Source: Sphaerochaetaceae bacterium (lineage in GTDB: Bacteria; Spirochaetota; Spirochaetia; Sphaerochaetales; Sphaerochaetaceae). Taken from it: 64,000 bases of DNA. The notes under the pieces are model-generated. The model had not been told where the DNA came from and did no database searches. It saw nothing but the letters and a program-made list of their open reading frames with translations. Made by a program: the position numbers and the translations under genes. Positions 52,708-59,826 of this stretch are shown piece after piece. Position 1 is the first letter of the stretch, and the number at the start of each line of letters is the position of its first letter. The stretch covers positions 1 to 64,000 of the forward strand of contig JAQQAI010000034.1 of assembly GCA_028532915.1 (NCBI GenBank), in the 5' to 3' direction.

Positions 52708-53529
52708 ATGGGACATTGTATAGTTGAGGCGGCTGAAGCATTGCTTGATAAAGAGATCCCCGTTCTGGACAAGGGTTTCGTCCGGCTGGTCGATTATCTG
52801 GGAAGCGACGAGAGGATAGTGCAGTCTGCCCGGGTGAGTTATGCCGGGGGGACCAAGACATATAGAGAAGACAAGGGGCTGATCAATTATCTGCTGAGAA
52901 ATGATCATACCTCACCGTTCGAGCAGGTGAACTTCACCTTTCACATAAAGATGCCGATCTTCGTAGCCAGACAGTGGATCAGACACCGGACAGGAAGGGT
53001 GAACGAGGTGAGCGGACGCTATTCGGTCATGGCGGATGAAGCCTATCTGCCCGATGAAGAACACCTGAACTTCCAGAGTGCCGACAACAAACAGGGCAGA
53101 AGCGAACAGACCCTTCCCGACGGTCTTTCGCAGCAGATGCTCGATCTGCTCAAAGAAGATCAGAGACGCTCCTTCGAAACTTATCACACACTTCTTGAAA
53201 ACGATGTGGCCCGGGAGATAGCAAGGATCAATCTGCCTCTCTCACTGTACACGCAATGGTACTGGCAGATGGATCTCCACAATCTCCTCCATTTTCTGGC
53301 TCTCCGTCTCGACTCACATGCCCAGTGGGAGATTCGCGCGTATGCCGAAGAGATCTTCAAGATCGTCAAAGCCGTCACTCCCATAGCAGCCGAAGCCTTC
53401 GAAAATCACAAGCTGAACGGTAGATCTTTCTCAAAAAGAGAACTTGAAGCGATCAAAGAGATGCTGGAGGGAAAAGAATGCCCTCTCAAAGGAAGAGAGA
53501 GGGCACTGTTCAACGATAAGCTGAAATAA
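52708..53529 (+). CDS. thyX: Flavin-dependent thymidylate synthase
   Basis: The 273-residue enzyme has the ThyX signature RHR-x7-S (R92 to S102, within RHRTGRVNEVSGRYS) for FAD and dUMP binding. It makes dTMP from dUMP with methylenetetrahydrofolate and reduced flavin; dUMP could come from the dCMP deaminase at 12160-12651. AGGAG is about eight bases before the ATG. It probably shares a transcript with rsmE, and no terminator is visible before the convergent E2-like gene 9 nt further on. Confidence 0.95.
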   Translation: MGHCIVEAAEALLDKEIPVLDKGFVRLVDYLGSDERIVQSARVSYAGGTKTYREDKGLINYLLRNDHTSPFEQVNFTFHIKMPIFVARQWIRHRTGRVNEVSGRYSVMADEAYLPDEEHLNFQSADNKQGRSEQTLPDGLSQQMLDLLKEDQRRSFETYHTLLENDVAREIARINLPLSLYTQWYWQMDLHNLLHFLALRLDSHAQWEIRAYAEEIFKIVKAVTPIAAEAFENHKLNGRSFSKRELEAIKEMLEGKECPLKGRERALFNDKLK

Positions 53530-53538
53530 GGGAGGAAT

Positions 53539-54480
53539 CTAGGCGATCTTCTGTTTCGCCTTTTTCCTTCTGTTTCTTTTTTCGGCTCTCTTCTGTTTTT
53601 TCAACTCCTTCAGAGGAGTGAAATCGGTGACTGGTGTGATTCTCTCCATCATCTTTTCGGGGTGGTTCAGAATGTCCTGCAGAACCTGAATCGACCTGAT
53701 GAAATAGAATCCGTCGGCGATTCTTTCATCGAGAGTGACACCTATATCCATCTTGTCGACGAATGAACGGTTTCCTTCGGCATCGATGGTTCTCTTACGC
53801 TGAAGCATGCCCATGGTGATGAAGATGCTCGTGGTTCCCCATTCGTACAGATGATGGTGGGGACTGCCGAGCAGATTGATCGAGCCGAGGTTCGCGACGA
53901 AAGCCGTAGCGTGAAGGCCGTCGGCATCCCGGAGAGCCTTCGGAGCTATCCCCCTCACATCAAGGAATCTGATGATACCCACAATGGCTCTCAGAATGAA
54001 CTTCGGGAAGTGCAGAAAGAAGTTGATTGCCGCATCGGTATCGTTGTCATTTCCACCCTTTCTGGAATCCTCGATCGTATTGTTTATGATCGTCGCCATC
54101 TCGGGAAAGGTCATTGTGGGTTCAAAATAGAGAATTGCCGAATGCTCGGGAGCCTCATCCGTGTAATCTTCCTTCACGACGAAATTGAGACTGAGCTCAT
54201 TTCTCTGCCAGCAGTCATAGTTCATGATGAACCGGTTGAGCTGGGGACGGAGGGCGATCGTTCTCATCACGGCACTGAGGAAGAATTCGAAGACACGGTA
54301 CTGATGGTCTTTGTTGTTATCTGTCCTGTTGAGCTCTTTAATGAACTGCAGTGTCTTTGTGAGATCGATGCTGAACTTGTGATACACAAGCGACTCGGTC
54401 CTTTTGGGCATGATATATGGAAATATCCTCTTGTAGGGGATCAGATTGGTTACGAATGTAGCGTCATTTCTTCTTTTCAT
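53539..54480 (-). CDS. Lipoyl-free 2-oxoacid dehydrogenase E2-like acyltransferase with altered catalytic motif
   Basis: The 313-residue protein resembles the catalytic domain of 2-oxoacid dehydrogenase E2 (chloramphenicol-acetyltransferase fold), with SINLLGSPHHHLYEWGTTSIFITMG and the late active-site segment. It has no lipoyl domain and no peripheral-subunit-binding domain. The active-site motif, normally DHRxxDG, reads DERIADG at about residues 251-257, so the catalytic His is replaced by Glu. The last 25 residues are strongly basic (KKQKRAEKRNRRKKAKQK). The role is unknown. The ATG at 54480 has AAGG nine bases upstream. Confidence 0.72.
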   Translation of the reverse strand: MKRRNDATFVTNLIPYKRIFPYIMPKRTESLVYHKFSIDLTKTLQFIKELNRTDNNKDHQYRVFEFFLSAVMRTIALRPQLNRFIMNYDCWQRNELSLNFVVKEDYTDEAPEHSAILYFEPTMTFPEMATIINNTIEDSRKGGNDNDTDAAINFFLHFPKFILRAIVGIIRFLDVRGIAPKALRDADGLHATAFVANLGSINLLGSPHHHLYEWGTTSIFITMGMLQRKRTIDAEGNRSFVDKMDIGVTLDERIADGFYFIRSIQVLQDILNHPEKMMERITPVTDFTPLKELKKQKRAEKRNRRKKAKQKIA

Positions 54481-54515
54481 CAATAGTTACCTTAAATTTC
54501 GATTTGTTAGCTTTA

Positions 54516-54543
54516 TTATTACAATACAATAGTATGCTGTCAA
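54516..54543 (-). promoter_or_regulatory. Promoter of the E2-like gene
   Basis: TTGACA (54543-54538), 16 nt, TAATAA (54521-54516) on the minus strand. The spacer contains ATACTATTGT, which recurs in the palindrome at the uvrC promoter. Confidence 0.5.
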
Positions 54544-54618
54544 CTATCAACGAAAGGATGCCGAATGATAACCTCTTTTTCAGATATTTTTCTGGACAAT
54601 TTCATCAAAATGTCAATA

Positions 54619-54647
54619 TTGCAATTTTAGATAGACAATAGTATTGT
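54619..54647 (+). promoter_or_regulatory. Candidate uvrC promoter, leaderless layout
   Basis: TTGCAA (54619-54624), 17 nt, TATTGT (54642-54647), then 8 nt to the ATG at 54656, with no ribosome binding site. Confidence 0.45.
54635..54647. promoter_or_regulatory. 13-bp palindrome over the uvrC -10, candidate operator
   Basis: ACAATA-G-TATTGT is a perfect palindrome with a single central base and covers the -10 hexamer. Its first ten bases are repeated at 54526-54535 in the promoter of the divergent gene. A DNA-damage repressor such as LexA (encoded at 57457) is one possible ligand; this is speculation. Confidence 0.4.
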
Positions 54648-54655
54648 TCTTTCAT

Positions 54656-56434
54656 ATGGAAGTCTCAGCAAAGCAGCAGGCCAGAAATCTCCCCCATCTG
54701 CCGGGTGTCTACATCATGAAGGATGCCGGAGGCAAGGTCATCTATGTCGGAAAGGCGAAGGACCTCAGAAACAGGGTGACTTCCTATTTTCTAAGCGGAA
54801 AGGATGTGAAGACGACCTTTCTCGTGAGTAAGATCGTGACTATCGATTTCATCATCACAGGCAATGAATATGAAGCTCTGGTGGTGGAAAACAATCTGAT
54901 CAAGAAATATCGTCCCCACTATAACATCTCGCTGAAGGACGGAAAGAGCTATCCTCTCATCCGCATCACGAACGAGCCGTTCCCCAAGGTGTTCAAGACC
55001 AGGAGAGTCATCGATGACGGTTCTCTCTACTTCGGACCCTATCCCGATGTGAAGAGCCTGAACGGTTATCTTGAGCTCATAGACAAGATGTTTCCTCTCA
55101 GAAAATGTCAAATACCGTTGCGTAAGAGGGTCTCGCCCTGTCTCTACTACCATATCGGCCGGTGCAGCGGACCCTGCGCCGGATTGGTGAGCAAAGAGGA
55201 TTACAACAAAGATATCGAGAAAGTGAAGCGTTTTTTGTCAGGAAATGATGATGAACTGATCAAAGGTGTGCGAAAAGAGATGGAGAATGCCTCCAAACGT
55301 CTCGATTTCGAGACAGCGGCCAGAAAGAGAGACCTTCTCCAGTCCCTCCAATCCGTTTCCTTTTCACAGCAGGTGGAGGACTTCTCCTATGAGAGCCGCG
55401 ATTATGCTGCCTGTGAGATGCGAATGCATCTGGCCACGGTATCGATGCTGCAGATACGTGACGGAAAACTTATGGGGAAGGCTCTATACAGAGCCGAGAC
55501 TCTCGGCGACGAGACTGACACACTCCTTCACTTTCTTACCCAGTATTACAAAGAGGGGGGGAACGTTCCTCAGAAACTGTTTCTCTCCCACGATGTGGAC
55601 AGCAGCCTGATAAAAACCTTTCTGAAAGAGGAGATGCATTACGATATCGAAGTGACAGTCCCGACCGAAGGAAAACATTACCGCGTGCTGCGCATGTCTA
55701 GGGAGAATGCCTCCCGTGATGTCGAAAAAAGGCTGAAAGGGAAGGAGAACCCCGAAGCTCTCGAAGAGCTGATGAATGTGTTGGACCTCGAAGATCTTCC
55801 TGTCAGGATCGAAGGGTTCGATATCGCACAGCTGAGCGGAAAGTATACGGTGGCGTCACTGATATCGTTCGTCGACGGTCATCCGGATAAGAAGAACTAC
55901 CGCAGGTTCAACATCCGCTCTCTCAACGGAAAGATCGACGACTTCGCCTCGATCAGAGAGGCCGTGACACGCCGCTATTCACGGCAGTTGAAGGAGAACA
56001 GAAAACTGCCCGATCTGATCATGGTCGACGGAGGTCAGGGGCAGGTGAACTCAGCCAAATCGGCACTGATAGCATTGGGGCTCGATTCGATCCCTCTCAT
56101 AGGGCTGGCAGAGAAGCTTGAGGAGATCTATTTTCCTGATGAACGGGAAGTATTGCGTCTTCCCGAGGATTCTCCCGCGCTGCACGTTCTTATCGCGGTG
56201 CGGGATGAGACTCACCGGTTCGCCACCAGTCTTAATCAGCTGCAGCGGTCAAAAGATGCGACATTCTCTCTTCTGGAATCGATACCCGGTGTCGGTCCCG
56301 CACGGTCGAAACGGCTGATGAAAAGCTATTCCACACTTGACGAGATTCTCAATTCGAACCCGCAGGAAGTAGCCGGTAATACCCATATTCCGCTGGAAGT
56401 GATCGAAAGGATCATCAAAACTTTGAATCTGTAG
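54656..56434 (+). CDS. uvrC: Excinuclease ABC subunit C
   Basis: The 592-residue protein cuts DNA on both sides of a lesion in nucleotide excision repair with UvrAB. Domains in order are GIY-YIG nuclease (about 10-95, with GVYIMKD and VIYVGKAKDLRNRV), a Cys-rich region (PCLYYHIGRCSGPC), a UVR motif (near 200-235), an RNase H-like nuclease with MVDGGQGQV, and a C-terminal HhH tandem (IPGVGPARSKRLMKSY). I choose the ATG at 54656; a TTG at 54644 also lies in frame. The end overlaps holA by 20 nt. Confidence 0.94.
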   Translation: MEVSAKQQARNLPHLPGVYIMKDAGGKVIYVGKAKDLRNRVTSYFLSGKDVKTTFLVSKIVTIDFIITGNEYEALVVENNLIKKYRPHYNISLKDGKSYPLIRITNEPFPKVFKTRRVIDDGSLYFGPYPDVKSLNGYLELIDKMFPLRKCQIPLRKRVSPCLYYHIGRCSGPCAGLVSKEDYNKDIEKVKRFLSGNDDELIKGVRKEMENASKRLDFETAARKRDLLQSLQSVSFSQQVEDFSYESRDYAACEMRMHLATVSMLQIRDGKLMGKALYRAETLGDETDTLLHFLTQYYKEGGNVPQKLFLSHDVDSSLIKTFLKEEMHYDIEVTVPTEGKHYRVLRMSRENASRDVEKRLKGKENPEALEELMNVLDLEDLPVRIEGFDIAQLSGKYTVASLISFVDGHPDKKNYRRFNIRSLNGKIDDFASIREAVTRRYSRQLKENRKLPDLIMVDGGQGQVNSAKSALIALGLDSIPLIGLAEKLEEIYFPDEREVLRLPEDSPALHVLIAVRDETHRFATSLNQLQRSKDATFSLLESIPGVGPARSKRLMKSYSTLDEILNSNPQEVAGNTHIPLEVIERIIKTLNL

Positions 56435-57467
56435 CCATTGAGAGATACGAAAGAGGTCTGCTTTCAACTCCTCTGTTGATGAAGATCGTGCTGATCATCT
56501 GTTCCATCAGAAGAAGTTCCAGTTCTTTCGGATACTCTCTTACCGTTATATCATACCGGCCCAGAAGGGCAATGATCCTACGGGTATCCTCTATCGGATA
56601 GCGGCGGGATGCCTCCCTGTAGATCTGATGATCCTTCTTTCGTCTCAAAGGAGTCTTCTTTCCCATCACCATAGCCGCAGAGGCGCTGGCCTCCCAGTCG
56701 TTGTTCTCCTCAAGCATCTCCTCGATAGAAAGAAGTCTTCTGAAGGTCCACAACAGGCCCGAGATCAGCGCGATCGCACCTCCCGTCTGGTCTCTCATGA
56801 GCGCGTGGAATACCTGAAGGGTCATCTCATAGCTGTTCATTGACAGATATTCGAAGAGGCTGAAGACGCTTTCGACCCTGGTATGCTGGATATACCGTTC
56901 GATATCATCTTCGGTAACATGTGCCGTACCCGAGGGAATGATGAACTGTATCAGCTGCTGAACACTCGATCTGATCTCGGCGGTATCATGTTCCACCAGC
57001 TCAAGAAGCAGAGAGACTGCCGCATCGTCTATGGAAAGATGATATGAAGAGAACAGATTTTTCACCCAGCGGGGTTTCTGATTGTCGTACATCTCATAGA
57101 ATATCTTCTTCCCTTCTTTGCTCACCGCAGAATCAAGTTTTCCCTTGAGTCTGAAATCCTCGCTGATTAAAACGAGGGTCGCACTTTCGACCGGATCTTT
57201 CATATATTCAAGGAGCGGACCTGTAAGCTGCTGGGGAATATTCTCCGCCTGTGAAAGGATGACCAGACGGTGATCGCTGAAAAGAGAGTTGTTCTGGAGT
57301 ATCTCGAAGATCTCGCCGTTGAGAGTCTCAAACGGATAGAAACGGTGGATCTCTATCTCCTGGTCAAACTGTTTTTTCAGATTGGCTCTGATCTCTTTGA
57401 GAAAGGCGCTCTTATCTCCGGATTCCGGTCCTAACAGGGCATAGACCCTCACTGATTCAGTTATCAT
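56415..57467 (-). CDS. holA: DNA polymerase III subunit delta
   Basis: The 350-residue protein is the clamp-loader delta subunit, which opens the beta sliding clamp. The delta N-terminal AAA-like domain lacks a true P-loop, as normal for delta (GPESGDKS at about 13-20 stands in its place), and the segments NSLFSDHRLVILSQAE and WVKNLFSSYHLSID fit the family. It starts 11 nt inside the lexA gene end. It closes the long minus-strand cluster. Confidence 0.85.
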   Translation of the reverse strand: MITESVRVYALLGPESGDKSAFLKEIRANLKKQFDQEIEIHRFYPFETLNGEIFEILQNNSLFSDHRLVILSQAENIPQQLTGPLLEYMKDPVESATLVLISEDFRLKGKLDSAVSKEGKKIFYEMYDNQKPRWVKNLFSSYHLSIDDAAVSLLLELVEHDTAEIRSSVQQLIQFIIPSGTAHVTEDDIERYIQHTRVESVFSLFEYLSMNSYEMTLQVFHALMRDQTGGAIALISGLLWTFRRLLSIEEMLEENNDWEASASAAMVMGKKTPLRRKKDHQIYREASRRYPIEDTRRIIALLGRYDITVREYPKELELLLMEQMISTIFINRGVESRPLSYLSMATDSKF

Positions 57468-58074
57468 AATCGCGGATGATCAGCTGCAGTTTTCCGAGGA
57501 TGGTCACATCCTGGCTGAAGATAGACCCGTATTTCGGGTTCTCGGGCCTCAGTTCGATCGAATTCGAGGTGATATAGTAACGTTTGAGAGTCACTCTGTT
57601 ATCCTCTCCCACACGGGCGACGACGATCTCCCCGTTGTTTGCACTCTGGGTCTGTCTGATGATGGCGACATCCCCGTCGAGAATGCCTGCCTCCACCATG
57701 CTGTCGCCTTCGACATGAAGAGCGAAGAAGTTTCCGCTCGATGAGAGCATTTTGGAAGGAATCTGAAGATCGTACTCTTTGTTCTCTTCTGCAAGGATCG
57801 GGATACCGGCTGCCGTCGTCCCGATCAGCGGGACGCTGATCGTCTCGACAGAGGCCGAGGTGCTGAATCCGACGACTCCTGTAGACCTGGAGATTCCGCT
57901 GGCCGAATGGATCGCACCCTTTTTCTCAAGAGCCTTGAGATGGTCGTGGGCGGCCTTCACAGTGATCTCGAACCGCCTTGCGATATCTCTCACCGAAGGT
58001 GCGTACGAATTCATCTCAATATATTCTTTGATGAAATTTAGTACCTCGGTCTGTCGATTCGTAAGAGCCTTCAT
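57457..58074 (-). CDS. lexA: LexA repressor
   Basis: The 205-residue SOS repressor has an N-terminal winged helix-turn-helix (about 1-65, APSVRDIARRFEIT) and a C-terminal S24 peptidase domain. The self-cleavage site A89-G90, the catalytic Ser125 in GDSM and Lys164 in VTLKRY are all present. It should repress DNA-repair genes until RecA activation. It sits between HPr and holA, with AGGAGGAG before the ATG. No typical LexA box is recognisable in front of it, in line with spirochaetes using diverged operators. Confidence 0.93.
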   Translation of the reverse strand: MKALTNRQTEVLNFIKEYIEMNSYAPSVRDIARRFEITVKAAHDHLKALEKKGAIHSASGISRSTGVVGFSTSASVETISVPLIGTTAAGIPILAEENKEYDLQIPSKMLSSSGNFFALHVEGDSMVEAGILDGDVAIIRQTQSANNGEIVVARVGEDNRVTLKRYYITSNSIELRPENPKYGSIFSQDVTILGKLQLIIRDYDN

Positions 58075-58082
58075 TTCTCCTC

Positions 58083-58346
58083 CTATTCTTCAAATCGGTT
58101 AAGAAAGAGCTGCTCTATGGCATCTGCAGCTTCTACCTCATCACTTCCTTCAGTCGTGATGGTGATCTTCGATTTATACGCAGCTCCCAAAGTGATGATA
58201 CCCATGATCGATTTGCCGTTGATCTTCATCCTGTCCTTCTCCATGAAAAGCTGTGATGAAAAGTTGTTGGCCACTTTGACGATAAGAGCTGCAGGGCGGG
58301 CATGGATGCCTGCTCTGTTCAATACTTCCACTGTTCTTTCTACCAT
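58083..58346 (-). CDS. ptsH: HPr phosphocarrier protein
   Basis: The 87-residue protein has the phosphorylation sites of HPr: His15 in GIHARPAA and the regulatory Ser46 in NGKSIMG, which is the target of the HPr kinase encoded immediately upstream. It lies 2 nt after hprK. No PTS enzyme I or sugar-specific component is in the window, and some spirochaetes keep HPr and HprK for regulation only. Confidence 0.93.
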   Translation of the reverse strand: MVERTVEVLNRAGIHARPAALIVKVANNFSSQLFMEKDRMKINGKSIMGIITLGAAYKSKITITTEGSDEVEAADAIEQLFLNRFEE

Positions 58347-58348
58347 AC

Positions 58349-59329
58349 CTAGAAAGTCTCCTCGTTATTATAATACAAATTTCTGGCTGATTCACTTTCC
58401 AGCCATTTCAGAACGCTCTGGTCAAACTCCTTGGCAGAATAGTAGCCCAGCTTCTTCAGTCTTTCATTTCTTGCCGCCGTCTCGATGATTATCGGGACGT
58501 TCCTTCCCGGTTTTACGGGGATTATCAGTTTGGGTACCTCTATTCCCAGAATATTTTCGTGCATCTCTTCCCCGATCCTCTCGTAGCTTTTCGAAGAATC
58601 CCATTCCTCGAGGTGAACCATGAGCTGCACCTGTTTCTTGTCTCTGATCGACCCGACTCCGAAGAGGTTGGCGAGATTGAGAATTCCCAATCCTCTCACT
58701 TCCATGTGGTGTGCGAGGGAAGGATTCTCTCCGCTTCCTATCAGGTAGGTATCGCTGATGTTACGCAACTTTACCGTATCGTCGCTGATAAGTCGATGCC
58801 CCCGGTCGATCAGTTCCAGAGCCGTCTCGCTTTTTCCCACGCCGCTGTCTCCGATGATCAGCACTCCGATTCCGTATACTTCCACAAGGACGCCGTGAAT
58901 GGTCTTCGTGTCGGCGAAGATCTCATCGAGCATCTGAAGAAGACCTCTGGTAAAGTCGGCCGAATCCAGATCCGTCTGCAGAATCGAGCAGCCTGAACGT
59001 TCGGCTATCTCAATGAATCGCAGTGAAGGATTGCCCCCGTCACAGAAGATACATGTAGGAATCGGATAGGAGAAGAGTTTTTCGAGACTCTTGAGATTGT
59101 TCTCGGTCTCAAGTTTTTTCAGGTACTGCTGTTCTCCTCTGCCGAACAGCTGGATGCTCTCATAGCTGAACTCGTCGAAAAAACCGCTGAGAGGAAGTCC
59201 CGGCCTGCTGATCTTGCTCGTCGTGAGAGAACGTGAAAGACCACTTCGTCCCGCAATACAGTTCAGCTGCAGATGATTATGCTCTTTGAGGTCCAGATCC
59301 AATAGATCGAGAATTGAAAATGATGGCAT
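58349..59329 (-). CDS. hprK: HPr kinase/phosphorylase
   Basis: The 326-residue protein has the P-loop GDSGVGKS at 160-167, the preceding catalytic His145 region (IHGVLVEVYG) and the HprK signature LEVRGLGILNL-like EVRGLGILNLANLFG. It phosphorylates HPr at Ser46 with ATP and can reverse the reaction with phosphate. It has its own promoter and a GGGGG-containing ribosome binding site, and heads hprK, HPr, lexA, holA. Confidence 0.94.
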   Translation of the reverse strand: MPSFSILDLLDLDLKEHNHLQLNCIAGRSGLSRSLTTSKISRPGLPLSGFFDEFSYESIQLFGRGEQQYLKKLETENNLKSLEKLFSYPIPTCIFCDGGNPSLRFIEIAERSGCSILQTDLDSADFTRGLLQMLDEIFADTKTIHGVLVEVYGIGVLIIGDSGVGKSETALELIDRGHRLISDDTVKLRNISDTYLIGSGENPSLAHHMEVRGLGILNLANLFGVGSIRDKKQVQLMVHLEEWDSSKSYERIGEEMHENILGIEVPKLIIPVKPGRNVPIIIETAARNERLKKLGYYSAKEFDQSVLKWLESESARNLYYNNEETF

Positions 59330-59352
59330 ACATCCCCCTTCGTTATGAGTCT

Positions 59353-59382
59353 ATCATACGCATATAGGCTAGCGTTTGTTAA
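59353..59382 (-). promoter_or_regulatory. Promoter of the hprK-HPr-lexA-holA unit
   Basis: TTAACA (59382-59377), 18 nt, TATGAT (59358-59353) on the minus strand, directly after the terminator of hpf. Confidence 0.55.
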
Positions 59383-59404
59383 GTAGTTTTTCTCTTTCAA
59401 TACG

Positions 59405-59431
59405 AAAAAACCCCGGAATGACCGGGGTTTT
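59405..59431 (-). terminator. Terminator after hpf
   Basis: CCCCGG (59411-59416) and CCGGGG (59422-59427) pair around a 5-nt loop. On the minus strand six T follow (59410-59405). On the plus strand only four T follow. Confidence 0.88.
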
Positions 59432-59450
59432 CGCAGTTACTATGAAGTTT

Positions 59451-59747
59451 TCAGTGATCCTGAATCTTCCCTTTCTCTTTTCTTGCCAATGCTTCGATCT
59501 TATCGACTAGCAGTTCTATTCCTTCATATAGCTCATAACACTCGGTGCTGACCATCTTGACGAGCCCCCATGAAAAATGAACTTTGCCTTCAAGATGATA
59601 CCCCTGTCCAACATGCTCCTTATTCACTGTGATTGTCAAATCGTGGATGAACTTCTCTGCGAAAGCTAACTTTTGTAGCTTCTTGTCAAAAAACTCTCGT
59701 GTTGTGTCGCTCACATTGTAGTGGACGCCTTTGATTTCTAAGTTCAT
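59451..59747 (-). CDS. hpf: Ribosome hibernation promoting factor, short form
   Basis: The 98-residue protein is a short HPF/YfiA-type factor that binds the 30S subunit when growth stops. The family core EIKGVHYNVSDTTREFFDKKLQKL and the GYHLEGKVHF strand are visible; the C-terminal dimerisation domain of long HPF is absent. Its own promoter (59777-59805), GGAGG ribosome binding site and terminator make it a separate unit following rpoN. Confidence 0.9.
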   Translation of the reverse strand: MNLEIKGVHYNVSDTTREFFDKKLQKLAFAEKFIHDLTITVNKEHVGQGYHLEGKVHFSWGLVKMVSTECYELYEGIELLVDKIEALARKEKGKIQDH

Positions 59748-59776
59748 AGGTCCTCCTTGATACGAATCATACCTTA

Positions 59777-59805
59777 AAGATAAAAGAGAGGAGGGTAAAA
59801 GTCAA
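59777..59805 (-). promoter_or_regulatory. Promoter of hpf
   Basis: TTGACT (59805-59800), 17 nt, TATCTT (59782-59777) on the minus strand. Leader about 20 nt. Confidence 0.65.
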
Positions 59806-59826
59806 ATTATTTGCCATCACGCCCGA

